Assembly (NCBI RefSeq): GCF_900088415.1
Contig: NZ_FLLQ01000009.1
Location: forward strand, 62,001-126,000
Direction of reading: 5' to 3'
DNA length: 64,000 bases
DNA from: Vibrio mediterranei
GTDB lineage: Bacteria > Pseudomonadota > Gammaproteobacteria > Enterobacterales > Vibrionaceae
The stretch's first letter is position 1. Every line of letters starts with the position of its first letter. Positions 27,373 through 36,542 of the stretch are shown piece after piece. Position numbers and translations under genes: made by a program. Below the pieces are notes generated by a model. The model was not told the DNA's origin and made no database searches. It saw only the letters and a program-made list of their open reading frames with translations.

Positions 27373-28797
27373 ATGTTGATTTCGAGTAAGGTGATTGCTG
27401 AGTCAGGTATTAAATTTGGTACCAGTGGTGCTCGCGGGTTAGTTGAACAGTTTACCCCTAACGTTTGTGCTGCCTTTGTTTGTTCGTTTGTAACTGAAAT
27501 GAGAAATGAATTTTCATTTAGAGATGTGGCTGTTGCCATAGATAACCGACCAAGTAGCCCCAAAATGGCTCAAGCTACAATTAGTGCAATTGAGTCAATG
27601 GGCTGTACTGCGATATATTATGGCGTGGTTCCTACTCCAGCTCTTGCTTATACCGCAATGCAACTAGATATACCTTGTATTATGATTACCGGTAGTCATA
27701 TTCCCTTTGAACGCAATGGTATTAAGTTTTATCGGCCTAGTGGCGAAATTACCAAGGCGGATGAGCATGCCATTTTGAACTCTAATGTAGAGTTTTCTCT
27801 ACCGACATTACTTCCGGCGTTAGTGGTGAATCAGAAAGCGGCTGAGTCCTACGTTGAACGCTATACTAGCCTCTTTGGTAAAAGTCTATTAGATGGGAAG
27901 CGAATCGGTATTTATGAACACTCTAGTGCAGGTCGAGATATATATAAATACCTCTTTGAATCCTTGGGGGCAGAAGTTGTTTCGTTGGGACGGACAAGCA
28001 AATTTATACCGATTGATACGGAAGCCGTGGCTGACTCTGATAAGGAGAAAGCTAAAGTTTGGTCGAAAAAATATAGTCTAGACTTTATATTTTCTACTGA
28101 TGGCGATGGCGATAGGCCTCTGGTTGCTGACGAAAATGGAGAGTGGCTGCGTGGCGATATCTTAGGTTTGCTATGCTCCAAAGCTTTGGCAATTGAGGCG
28201 CTTGCGGTCCCAGTAAATTGTAATACTATTATCGCTGCATCTTCTGAGTTCCGTAGTGTATCCCTGACGAAGATTGGTTCGCCATATGTAATTGAAGAGT
28301 TGGAGTCTTTAGCTAAGCGATTCAAACCCATAGCTGGCTTCGAGGCTAATGGTGGTTACTTACTTGGCAGTGATGTTAAAGTTAGTGGTAACGTGTTGAA
28401 AGCTTTACCCACTCGAGACGCAGTGTTGCCTGCATTAATGCTGCTTTCATTCGCTAGACAAGAAGGTACAAGTATTCAGAAGCTTGTCGCAGGTTTGCCC
28501 AAGCGATTTACCCACAGCGCTCGTGTAACAAATTTTGCTACTGAAAAAAGTCAAGAAATACTAGTTCAAGCTGAGAAAAACCTCGATAAGCTACTTTCTC
28601 GCTTAGGGCTACAAAATGTAGATGTTGTTAAGGTAGATTATACTGATGGCTTGCGTTTGTACTTTTCAGGTACAACAATTGTTCATTTAAGACCGTCAGG
28701 CAATGCTCCGGAGCTTCGTTGTTATGTTGAAGCGAGTGATTTCGAAACAGCTAAATCACTAGTTGAAGGCACTCTTTTTACTGTTAGTCAATTTTGA
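27373..28797 (+). CDS. manB: Phosphomannomutase
   Basis: Phosphohexomutase of 474 residues that interconverts mannose-6-phosphate and mannose-1-phosphate. Motifs in order: the phosphoserine loop ITGSHIPFERNGIKFY near residue 110 (Thr-Gly-Ser-His in place of the commoner TASHNP), the metal loop STDGDGDRP near 244, the sugar-binding FEANGG near 323 and the phosphate-binding RPSGNAPELRCYVE near 445. ATG 27373 has GAGG 7 nt upstream. It belongs to the divergent branch common in Vibrio capsule loci, and completes the GDP-mannose pathway with manC. Confidence 0.9.
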   Translation: MLISSKVIAESGIKFGTSGARGLVEQFTPNVCAAFVCSFVTEMRNEFSFRDVAVAIDNRPSSPKMAQATISAIESMGCTAIYYGVVPTPALAYTAMQLDIPCIMITGSHIPFERNGIKFYRPSGEITKADEHAILNSNVEFSLPTLLPALVVNQKAAESYVERYTSLFGKSLLDGKRIGIYEHSSAGRDIYKYLFESLGAEVVSLGRTSKFIPIDTEAVADSDKEKAKVWSKKYSLDFIFSTDGDGDRPLVADENGEWLRGDILGLLCSKALAIEALAVPVNCNTIIAASSEFRSVSLTKIGSPYVIEELESLAKRFKPIAGFEANGGYLLGSDVKVSGNVLKALPTRDAVLPALMLLSFARQEGTSIQKLVAGLPKRFTHSARVTNFATEKSQEILVQAEKNLDKLLSRLGLQNVDVVKVDYTDGLRLYFSGTTIVHLRPSGNAPELRCYVEASDFETAKSLVEGTLFTVSQF

Positions 28798-28816
28798 ACA
28801 TCAAGAGTCAGAAAAT

Positions 28817-29140
28817 ATGTTCAAGTTTAAGAACCAAGTTAAAAACTATGCTTGGGGCAGCAAAACGTCCATCAGCGAGTTGTTTGGAATTGAAAATCAT
28901 AATCATGAGCCACAAGCTGAAGTATGGATGGGAGCGAACCTTGGAGGTAGCTCTGTAATCGCCGAAATAGGACAAGCTCCTTCAAGTTTTATCGCCGAAA
29001 ACATGGGGGAGGCGTTAGATGCTTACAAAACTAGTCGATTTGGTGATTCACCTTTCTTACTTAAAGTGCTAGTGGTTGGTTGTCCATTATCAATTCAAGT
29101 CAACCCTAACGTAAGTGTTCACCAAGCCCTATTGACATAA
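28817..29140 (+). pseudogene. manA: manA, truncated mannose-6-phosphate isomerase
   Basis: The N-terminal 107 residues of a class I mannose-6-phosphate isomerase are intact: FKNQVKNYAWGSKTSISELFG, AEVWMGANLGGSS, and FLLKVLVVGCPLSIQVNPN. The gene then stops early; the family is about 390 residues, so roughly three quarters, with most of the zinc site, is missing. The break (about 29120-29140) is next to an IS66-family remnant that presumably replaced the 3' part. The same class of activity is predicted in the C-terminal domain of manC upstream, so GDP-mannose synthesis need not be lost. Confidence 0.88.
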
Positions 29141-29937
29141 AAAACTGCGACCTCTAGCACTTGAACCCACTTTGGCTCTTGAGTGATCAATCTGGTGATT
29201 CATCATTGTCTCATGACTAAGAAGAAAACACCCAAATACCAAGAAGAAGCACCTGAAGTCTCTGATTTGAATGAGGCTAAGATGCTTATTGATGAACTAT
29301 GGGAACAACTTCGACACTACGAAGACAAGCTCAGTACTAGCTCTAAGAATTCCTCACCCCCTCCTCGGATACCCCAAAAGATCGTTATGAGCGAAAAAAG
29401 ATGAAGGCTCTGGTGGTCGCAATTCGAGAGGAGCTAGACAAGGTCACACAGGGCATCAACGAAAACTCTCACCGCTAAAAGCCACTGATGTGGTTATTGA
29501 TTGTTTTGCAGAGGTTTGTCCGTGCTGTGCACAATCTGACATTGATGTTCAAGGTGGTCCTTACTACTGCCATCAAGTGTTTGATATTCCTATGCTGACT
29601 GTTGATATCACAGAATGTCGCTTATTCGCCAGTCAGTGTCGATATTGTAAGGAGACCGTGAAAGCGCAAAAAACCTTCCTCGTATACGTCAAATGTGCAT
29701 GAACTTTATTAAGCTTGTGGACATGAAAGGTACGTTAAAACGGCGACAATTAAAATGCGCGTTAAATACCGAGTTTCGAGAGAGGGTTTTGTTTTGCACT
29801 TGAAGTATTTAACAAATTCGTAACTTATGCGGGAACCCTGAGCCTTTACTGACAGGGAAGGCATGATTTGTCTGTGGTCTTACTGCAAAATAGGGTTACG
29901 TTGGACAGTTAACGACATATCTAAGAGAAAATTAAAG
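29141..29937 (+). mobile_element. IS66-family insertion-sequence remnant
   Basis: The 800 bp between the broken manA and the epimerase gene hold a 5' fragment of an IS66 TnpC transposase (29213-29702). The last 235 bp (29703-29937) show no recognisable coding sequence. I found no clear terminal inverted repeats or target duplication, so the boundaries are set by the neighbouring genes. The rest of the element (DDE domain and downstream) is gone, which suggests insertion followed by deletion, including the end of manA. Confidence 0.65.
29213..29702 (+). pseudogene. IS66 TnpC transposase, N-terminal fragment with frameshifts
   Basis: Translation from ATG 29213 gives the IS66 leader helix (LNEAKMLIDELWEQLRHYED, then KLSTSSKNSS). 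After a shift near 29358 the frame reads PKDRYERK, and after another near 29400 it reads GGRNSRGARQGHTGHQRKL and then DCFAEVCPCCAQSDI with CRYCKE, the IS66 zinc-finger pairs (CPxC and CxxC). Normal TnpC is about 500 residues; only about 165 remain and the catalytic domain is absent. It is a dead remnant. Confidence 0.8.
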
Positions 29938-30936
29938 ATGAAGTATTTAGTAACAGGGGCTGCTGGCTTTATTGGTGCTGCAGTTTCCCACAGATTATGT
30001 GAGATGGGGCATACTGTCACTGGCATTGATAACCTGAACACATACTATGACGTAAACCTAAAACTTGAAAGATTACAAACTTTAAAAGTTCACCAGAACT
30101 TTGCTTTTCGTACACTAGACTTGTTTGAGAAAACAGCAGTTGCTTCACTATTTCAAGTTGAGCAGTTTGACAAAGTCATTCATCTTGGCGCGCAGGCTGG
30201 TGTTCGTTTTTCATTGGAAAATCCTCACACATACTCAGATGCCAACCTGGCAGGACACATTAATATACTTGAAGGGTGTCGTCACAATAACATTCAACAT
30301 TTGGTTTATGCTTCGAGTAGTTCGGTTTACGGTATGAATAAAGATCAGCCTTTCAAGGAGTCTCATGCTGTAGATCATCCAGTCTCTTTGTATGCTGCAA
30401 CCAAAAGAGCCAATGAGCTACTATCTCATACATACTCACACCTTTACGGTATTCCAACCACAGGGTTGCGATTTTTCACCGTTTATGGTCCATGGGGACG
30501 ACCAGACATGGCACCATTTAAATTTACGAAAGCTATTGCAGAAGGTAAAGCGATAGATGTGTACAATCATGGTGATATGTACAGAGACTTCACGTATATC
30601 GATGATATAGTAGAGGGAATTATTCGCGTTCAAGATGTTGTTCCAACTAAAGATGAAGCGAAGCGCGACACACCTAATGCAAGCGATGCTCCTTACTCAA
30701 TATACAATATTGGGAACGGTTCGCCAGTTCGATTGATGGATTTTATCAACGCTATCGAAGTAGCCTTGGGCGTTGAAGCGAAGAAGAATTTCATGCCAAT
30801 GCAACCTGGCGACGTACCTTCAACATGGGCATCTACAGAAGCACTGTATAAAGCAACGGACTACAAGCCGAGTATTGATATAAATACTGGTGTAAGGAAT
30901 TTTGTTGTTTGGTATAAAGATTATTACAAGGCTTAG
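29938..30936 (+). CDS. UDP-glucuronate 4-epimerase (locus 1 copy)
   Basis: Extended SDR enzyme, 332 residues from ATG 29938. Rossmann motif VTGAAGFIGAAV, then YASSSSVYG, SLYAATKRANEL (YxxxK) and the long C-terminal arm with NIGNGSPVRLMDFI, all features of the bacterial UDP-GlcA 4-epimerases (LspL/Cap1J type). It makes UDP-galacturonate from the product of the ugd gene that follows 9 bp later. A homolog with about 60 percent identity by eye lies at 43099 in locus 2. The upstream in-frame extension to 29863 lies in IS-remnant DNA and is not used. Confidence 0.85.
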   Translation: MKYLVTGAAGFIGAAVSHRLCEMGHTVTGIDNLNTYYDVNLKLERLQTLKVHQNFAFRTLDLFEKTAVASLFQVEQFDKVIHLGAQAGVRFSLENPHTYSDANLAGHINILEGCRHNNIQHLVYASSSSVYGMNKDQPFKESHAVDHPVSLYAATKRANELLSHTYSHLYGIPTTGLRFFTVYGPWGRPDMAPFKFTKAIAEGKAIDVYNHGDMYRDFTYIDDIVEGIIRVQDVVPTKDEAKRDTPNASDAPYSIYNIGNGSPVRLMDFINAIEVALGVEAKKNFMPMQPGDVPSTWASTEALYKATDYKPSIDINTGVRNFVVWYKDYYKA

Positions 30937-30945
30937 AGAGTTATT

Positions 30946-32115
30946 ATGAGAATTACTATTGCCGGAACAGGCTATGTTGGTCTATCAAATGCAATGTTGT
31001 TGGCACAGCATTGTGAAGTGGTCGCGTTAGATGTGATCGCAGAAAAAGTAGTGATGCTGAATAATAAAAAATCTCCTATTGTGGACACTGAGATTGAGGC
31101 ATTTTTTGAGGAAAAAGAACTCAATTTCACAGCTACTTTAGACAAGGAGTCAGCTTACAAAAACTCAGACTATGTGATTATTGCTACACCAACGGATTAC
31201 GACCCTGAGACTAATTATTTCAACACAAAATCGGTAGAAGCTGTAATCGCAGATGTACTTGAACTGAATCCAAGTGCAACAATGGTGATCAAATCGACTG
31301 TGCCTGTTGGCTTCACGCAGTCGGTTCGCGAAAAGTTTGCCACTGATAACATTATTTTCTCGCCAGAATTTTTACGCGAAGGCACTGCGTTGTTCGATAA
31401 CCTACACCCTTCTCGTATCATCGTTGGAGAGCGTAGTGAGCGTGCTGAAGTTTTTGCAAATCTGTTGGTTGATGGCGCAGAAAAAGAGAACATCGACGTT
31501 TTATTTACCGATTCGACTGAAGCCGAAGCGATTAAACTCTTTTCAAATACTTATCTTGCTATGCGCGTTGCATATTTCAATGAACTCGATACGTATGCTG
31601 AGACGCATGGATTAGATAGTCGTCAAATTATAGAAGGTGTCGGTTTAGATCCTCGAATTGGTAGTCACTACAATAACCCATCATTCGGGTATGGTGGTTA
31701 TTGTTTGCCAAAAGATACCAAGCAACTGCTAGCTAACTATTCTGATGTTCCAAACAATCTAATTCAAGCTATCGTTGCTGCGAACACAACACGTAAAGAC
31801 TTTATTTCTGACAGCGTCATGAAGCGGAACCCCAAAACTGTGGGTATTTATCGCCTTATCATGAAATCGGGCTCCGACAACTTCCGTGCATCCAGCATCC
31901 AAGGCATCATGAAACGCTTGAAAGCCAAAGGTATTGAGGTTGTTGTTTACGAGCCAGTACTGCAAGAAAAAGAATTTTTCCATTCGGAAGTTTTGGCTGA
32001 CTTGGAAGAATTCAAATTTCGCTCTGATGTGATTGTCTCAAATCGTATGTCTCAAGAGCTTTTAGATGTGGAAGACAAAGTCTACACGCGCGATTTGTTT
32101 AATGGCGATAAGTAA
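30946..32115 (+). CDS. ugd: UDP-glucose 6-dehydrogenase (copy 1)
   Basis: NAD-dependent enzyme that oxidises UDP-glucose to UDP-glucuronate, 389 residues, the short E. coli type. N-terminal GTGYVGLSNAMLLAQ binds NAD; the catalytic cysteine lies in GYGGYCLPKDTKQLLANY near residue 250; the C-terminal domain has MKSGSDNFRASSIQGIMKR. A very similar second copy is at 57981. Last gene of locus 1; the next gene, galU, makes its substrate. Confidence 0.95.
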   Translation: MRITIAGTGYVGLSNAMLLAQHCEVVALDVIAEKVVMLNNKKSPIVDTEIEAFFEEKELNFTATLDKESAYKNSDYVIIATPTDYDPETNYFNTKSVEAVIADVLELNPSATMVIKSTVPVGFTQSVREKFATDNIIFSPEFLREGTALFDNLHPSRIIVGERSERAEVFANLLVDGAEKENIDVLFTDSTEAEAIKLFSNTYLAMRVAYFNELDTYAETHGLDSRQIIEGVGLDPRIGSHYNNPSFGYGGYCLPKDTKQLLANYSDVPNNLIQAIVAANTTRKDFISDSVMKRNPKTVGIYRLIMKSGSDNFRASSIQGIMKRLKAKGIEVVVYEPVLQEKEFFHSEVLADLEEFKFRSDVIVSNRMSQELLDVEDKVYTRDLFNGDK

Positions 32116-32315
32116 TCCCCGATAGTCATATCTATTAGGAAAGGATCCTCGTGATCATTTTTTATTGAATAAATACAGAAAATTAAAAAGATGCAGTCTC
32201 AGGCTCGAGACGTATTTGAGACAGTTGTAGTGTCTTGGAAATTCCCCCTAATAGTCACTTTCAGCCTTTTAGGGCGCTACAGTTAGGCTCCTGTTTAAGA
32301 TGAGGTCAACGCAAA

Positions 32316-32348
32316 GGGAGCGTGTGTTGCCTCTTGCTCTATGCTCCC
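32316..32348 (+). other. Hairpin in the leader of galU
   Basis: GGGAGC (32316-32321) and GCTCCC (32343-32348) enclose a 21-nt loop, 22 bp before the galU start. No T-tract follows. The surrounding 254-bp gap (32116-32369) also holds a GTCTC/GAGAC inverted repeat near 32195-32210. Role unknown. Confidence 0.35.
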
Positions 32349-32369
32349 CTGTTAGTTGGACAAATAATT

Positions 32370-33254
32370 ATGATAAAACACTGTTTATTTCCTGCCGCTG
32401 GTTACGGCACTCGCTTTCTTCCTGCGACAAAATCAATGCCTAAAGAGATGATGCCGGTCGTTAACAAGCCGCTCATCGAGTATGGCGTTGAAGAAGCCAT
32501 TCAGGCTGGGATGGATCATATGGCGATTGTCACCGGTCGTGGCAAGCATACGCTCATGGATCATTTTGACAAAAACTACGAGCTCGAGCACCAAATCAGT
32601 GGTTCGTCCAAAGAATCGCTCCTGACGGACATTCGCTCTTTGATTGACTCTGCGTCTTATACCTATATTCGACAGCGCGAAATGAAAGGCCTTGGGCATG
32701 CGATCCTCACAGGGAAAGAGCTTGTAGGTGACAACCCTTTTGCTGTCATATTGGCAGACGATCTTTGTGTTAACGAGGAGTCTGGCGTATTGTCGCAAAT
32801 GGTCGAGCTTTACAATAAGTTTCGATGCTCTATCGTTGCCGTTGAAGAGGTGCCGGAATCGGAGACCCACAAATATGGGGTGATCGCCGGTGAGAAGCTC
32901 AAAGAGGATTTGTACCGCGTTGATAATATGGTTGAAAAACCGGAGGCTGGCACCGCGCCAAGCAACTTAGCTATCATTGGACGCTATATTCTAACGCCTG
33001 ATATTTTTGAGCACATCGAAAATACGCAGCCGGGGAAAGGTGGTGAGATACAAATTACCGATGCGCTGTTAAAACAATCTCAGCAAGGCTGCGTAATGGC
33101 GTTTAAGTTTCAAGGCAAACGTTTTGATTGTGGCAGTGTTGAGGGCTATATGGATGCTACGAATTATTGCTATCAAAACTTATATCTAGACAATGATAAA
33201 CAAGCGCCAGCTGAAGCAGACAATCGTAACCACAAAGATCTCATTCCTGCGTGA
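32370..33254 (+). CDS. galU: UTP-glucose-1-phosphate uridylyltransferase
   Basis: Makes UDP-glucose from UTP and glucose-1-phosphate, feeding ugd and both polymer loci. The motif AAGYGTRFLPATKSMPKEMM at the N-terminus, the VEKP motif near residue 190 and QFQGKRFDCGS-like MAFKFQGKRFDCGS near 250 are diagnostic. 294 residues from ATG 32370; a longer frame upstream adds an unrelated hydrophobic leader. Its stop overlaps the GTG start of the VanZ-like gene by four bases. Confidence 0.95.
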   Translation: MIKHCLFPAAGYGTRFLPATKSMPKEMMPVVNKPLIEYGVEEAIQAGMDHMAIVTGRGKHTLMDHFDKNYELEHQISGSSKESLLTDIRSLIDSASYTYIRQREMKGLGHAILTGKELVGDNPFAVILADDLCVNEESGVLSQMVELYNKFRCSIVAVEEVPESETHKYGVIAGEKLKEDLYRVDNMVEKPEAGTAPSNLAIIGRYILTPDIFEHIENTQPGKGGEIQITDALLKQSQQGCVMAFKFQGKRFDCGSVEGYMDATNYCYQNLYLDNDKQAPAEADNRNHKDLIPA

Positions 33255-33643
33255 TAGGTAACAAAGTTCGGCAGGCCGTTGCCTCGCACCCGTACTATAA
33301 CAGCGGGTGCAAATTGGGCGTATTGGCCACATTTGGAGGGGTCCTCTATTTCTCTTTGATGCCTAACTATTCTGCTTCGATTGTGTCTTTTGATGGTGCT
33401 GATAAACTCAATCACGCTTTTGCTTACTTGGTGTCAGGCTTTGCGGTTTCACTGGTGGTACCCAGGCGATTCCTTGTTTTTTCATTGCTAGGATGTTGGT
33501 TTTTAAGCGGTGCTATTGAGCTTCTACAAATACTGCAACCAGGTCGGCAAGCATCATGGTACGATTGGTGGGCCAATGGGGCAGGACTCTTCTTGGCTTA
33601 TTTCCTCGGCTATCTGCCGCGGCTTATCCATCGCTCAAAGTAG
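33251..33643 (+). CDS. VanZ-like membrane protein
   Basis: Small membrane protein of 130 residues with about four hydrophobic helices and the VanZ-family pattern: LYFSLMPN, DKLNHAFAYLVSGF near residue 50, an E-L-L-Q motif (IELLQILQPGRQASW, near 89) and DWWANGAGLFLAYF. Start codon GTG 33251 overlaps the galU stop (GTGA), so the two are translated together. VanZ-like proteins accompany many polysaccharide and wall loci; no reaction is established. Confidence 0.75.
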   Translation: MIGNKVRQAVASHPYYNSGCKLGVLATFGGVLYFSLMPNYSASIVSFDGADKLNHAFAYLVSGFAVSLVVPRRFLVFSLLGCWFLSGAIELLQILQPGRQASWYDWWANGAGLFLAYFLGYLPRLIHRSK

Positions 33644-34206
33644 TAACGCATCGCTCTGTCTTGAGGCGATACGTTACTCAATTAATTAGCGCTTTTCCCA
33701 TGGTATCGGCAAGAGAAAGTAGCACACATTGACCTATGTGATAACACCGCGCGGACGCTTTGTAGCTATATCAAATACACTCTTTTCTTGCTTAGGTGCT
33801 CGTAATGATATAGCTTGCTTGAGCGTCTGGAGTTCGTGTGTGCTCACTCAAGGCGAGAGACAAAGAACTGCAGTAAATAAGATGACGTCGCCAAATCTGA
33901 TCTTTGTCTATTTTTCCTTCGGTATTTTACAAAGCACCGTAGTATTTGACTAGAGGAAGCTCTGGATGCGCAACGTGAAGAGCGATATCCTCAAAGGTCA
34001 TATTGCGAGCCCCTGCAAGGGTACTCGCGTGCCGAGTGATTGTGTGCTTGAGAGCGGTATGAGTCTGCGCTTTGTACCAAAGGCGTTTTGCAGCGTTTTC
34101 GAAGTGAGTCTGGCCTTAAAGGAGGAAATATACAGGACACCCATATATTTGACGCTTCCCCAATTGGCTTACTTTATCTGTTTAAAGTTTTTCATCAGTA
34201 GTCTGA
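33644..34206. other. 563-bp stretch without a recognisable gene
   Basis: Frames at 33729-33953 and 33966-34325 are open on the plus strand but have no ribosome site with a sensible start, no domain and unnatural composition; the second runs into the transposase pseudogene in another frame. An open minus-strand stretch near 33960-34110 is also unassignable. Probably debris around the dead transposase. Confidence 0.5.
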
Positions 34207-35217
34207 ATGACGCAAGCGCGTTCAACTCAAATCTCCCTTCAAGACACGGCGCTCTATCACTATACTCGGTGAGTACGCCGTGCTTTTTTATGCGGCCAAG
34301 ATGCCTATTTAAGTCAAAGTTTTGAGCACCGCCACATCTGGGTTGTCGAACGCATGCGTTGACTAAGCCAAGTGTATGAGATTGATGTATGCGCTTATGC
34401 CATTATGTCCAATAACTACCATTTGGTGCTGCATGTGAATACGTCTTTGGCTGAGTCTCGGAGCAACCAAGAGGTCGCGCAGCGTTGGACTACTTTATAT
34501 AAAGCGCCTTTGCTGGTGAGCCGTTGGCTTGATGGTGAATTAAAGTCTAAAGCTGAAATCAACAAAACTATTGAGCTTATTAACGTGTGGCGTGAGCGGT
34601 TAACTAATATCTCTTGGTTTATGCGTAACCTTAATGAGTTCTTGGCTCGTGAAGCCAATAAAGAAGAAGTCTGAAAAGGCCGATTTTGGGAAGGGCGCTT
34701 TAAGTCTCAAGCCTTGTTGGATGAAAAGGTGCTACTTAGCTGTATGGCATACGTGGATTTAAACCCAGTGCGGTCTGACATGGCTCAATCACTCGAATTT
34801 TCAGGGTTTACTTCTATTTATGAGCGCATTCACTCAGTGGCAAGTCAGCAAGATAAAGGCAAGGGGGAGCTTGCCTCTTTACCAGCAAAAGACTTGGCTG
34901 GTTTTTTAGGTCATGTGCGAGAAGAACAGCCCTGCTTTGGCGTTGAGTTTACTTTATTGGATAGTGGAAGCATTAGGACAAGTCGTACAGTTAAACAAGC
35001 GAGTCAAATTAGGCTGCTTGAACGGTTAGATATGAATGCCGAAGAGTGGTTGAAGCTTTCAGAATGTTTTGGCAGCAAATTTCGCTGTGTGGTGGGCTCG
35101 ACCAAAGAGCTTGCAAACTACGCGTTGTATACAACTTGCAAACTACGCGTTGCATACAAACAGAGCCTAGGTATCAGGAAAAACGTTAATGCAAATAAAA
35201 GTATGAGATTCTGTTGA
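34207..35217 (+). pseudogene. Y1/RAYT-like transposase with three in-frame TGA codons
   Basis: Reading from ATG 34207 the frame runs 337 codons to 35217, broken only by three TGA codons, at 34270-34272, 34366-34368 and 34672-34674. Conserved pieces read in one frame: TQARSTQISLQDTALYHY, VRRAFLCGQDAYLSQSFEHR, EIDVCAYAIMSNNYHLVLHV, GRFWEGRFKSQALLDEK and AYVDLNPVRSDMA. This is the Y1-type (REP-associated-like) transposase family common in Vibrio. Its HUH motif, normally HYH after SN, reads NYH here. A 25-bp tandem duplication (35113-35162) shifts the last residues. The first and third TGA replace codons that are normally Cys. The gene is best viewed as recently dead. Confidence 0.8.
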
Positions 35218-35243
35218 TGCTCCTTGTAGTTTCAAGGAGCATC
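35216..35243. other. Perfect hairpin between convergent genes
   Basis: GATGCTCCTTG (35216-35226) and CAAGGAGCATC (35233-35243) form an 11-bp perfect stem with a 6-nt loop. It lies between the transposase pseudogene and the convergent wecA. Neither strand has a T-tract after it, so it may be a weak terminator or a REP-like palindrome belonging to the transposase. Confidence 0.55.
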
Positions 35244-35275
35244 GCTGTGTTGTAGTGTCCGCTTCGCTTCTTGAA

Positions 35276-36352
35276 TTACAGCTCAGTTGCTTCGACCACT
35301 TGCTCCTTTCCCAATTTTGTTCTCACAAAGCGTGTAATTCTCCACGCATACGCCAAGCACAGTGCGTAGCCAATAAAACACGCAATAAAGCTATAGAACA
35401 TAATCGGTTCTGGAATTTGTTTGATTTCACCGTATATGCCGAAACCTGTCAGCAATGAGGCCAGCGCACAGATAGCGACTAATGTTTGTCTTGAGCTTAA
35501 ACCCAAGCGTTGGAATATATGATGAAGGTGTTCACGGTCTGGTTTGAATGGTGAGTCGCCTCGACGTACTCGGCGAATCATTATAGCGGCCATGTCCATC
35601 AGTGGCAGTGCGATTAACCAAAGTGCGGTGACTGGGCGCATTAGAGGTTCGTTTGAGTCTTGACTCGCACTCAGTAACAACCAAATGACGGTAAATCCAA
35701 TCATCATGCTGCCAGCATCACCCATAAATACTTTACGCTGGCGGCCTAGCAATCCTAGATTCATCGCGATGTAGGGAATCGCCGCAGTTACAAACACAAT
35801 ACAAAGCAGCGTTAATGCTGAGTGACCTTCACTATAGAGTAGCCAACCTAACGCGCCAAAGGTTACGATTGAAAGCCCGCCTAATAGTCCATCTATCCCA
35901 TCAACCATGTTAAAAGCGTTAATTGCACCAATCACGGCTAAAATGGTTATCAGTACCGCCAAGCCTCCTAAATCAACATGACCTAATCCAAACATATTGC
36001 CAAGTGTACTTAATTCCAAATCTGCAAAATACATCATTGCCAGCGACAGCAGTGCTTGAACAATCATTCGGCTTTTGAAGCTGATATCATATTTGTCGTC
36101 AAGTGCACCTAATAAGGTCAGCAGAGAAATAGAAGCAAGGAACAGTCCCGTGTCTTTTAAGTTGTGCTCAAAAATACTCAGGGTAAGAACCACGGTAATG
36201 CAGATAGAGATACCGCCGACTAAAGGCACGGCTCCGGAGTGCAACTTGCGAGCATTAGGTTTATCGACTAAACCAATGTGTTTTGCGATGCGGCGGTTCA
36301 CAAACAGAGTACAAAAAGACACGGTGAACACGAAGGCCAATAAATACAACAT
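35276..36352 (-). CDS. wecA: WecA-like UDP-HexNAc:undecaprenyl-phosphate transferase (copy 1)
   Basis: Polytopic membrane phosphoglycosyltransferase (MraY/WecA family) of 358 residues that starts lipid-linked glycan synthesis by putting a HexNAc-1-phosphate on undecaprenyl phosphate. Conserved cytoplasmic motifs are all present: LGALDDKYDIS near residue 85, FNMVDGIDGLLGG near 147, MGDAGSMMIGF near 215, and DREHLHHIFQRLG near 280. About eleven membrane helices. A paralog lies 190 bp upstream in the same direction. Its location, away from both polymer operons but between them, suggests a shared initiating function. Confidence 0.9.
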   Translation of the reverse strand: MLYLLAFVFTVSFCTLFVNRRIAKHIGLVDKPNARKLHSGAVPLVGGISICITVVLTLSIFEHNLKDTGLFLASISLLTLLGALDDKYDISFKSRMIVQALLSLAMMYFADLELSTLGNMFGLGHVDLGGLAVLITILAVIGAINAFNMVDGIDGLLGGLSIVTFGALGWLLYSEGHSALTLLCIVFVTAAIPYIAMNLGLLGRQRKVFMGDAGSMMIGFTVIWLLLSASQDSNEPLMRPVTALWLIALPLMDMAAIMIRRVRRGDSPFKPDREHLHHIFQRLGLSSRQTLVAICALASLLTGFGIYGEIKQIPEPIMFYSFIACFIGYALCLAYAWRITRFVRTKLGKEQVVEATEL

Positions 36353-36542
36353 GAAAAGCCACTGACGTATTAGGTTAAAAGATACATTTTTATTTAGTTA
36401 TTGTGCCTAATTCTACAGGAAAACTGTCTGTCTAGAAAGCCAACAAAAGCTGATGCATCTCGCTTTTTTGTGTAATTGGTTTCACATTAATATTTGGCAG
36501 TTAATGACTTTAAGAACTCGATGCTGCTTAGCTCAGTATTCG

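Noticed and set aside
33966..34325. 119-codon frame before the transposase pseudogene
   Set aside because: It overlaps the conserved start of the Y1 transposase in another frame and shows no family features.
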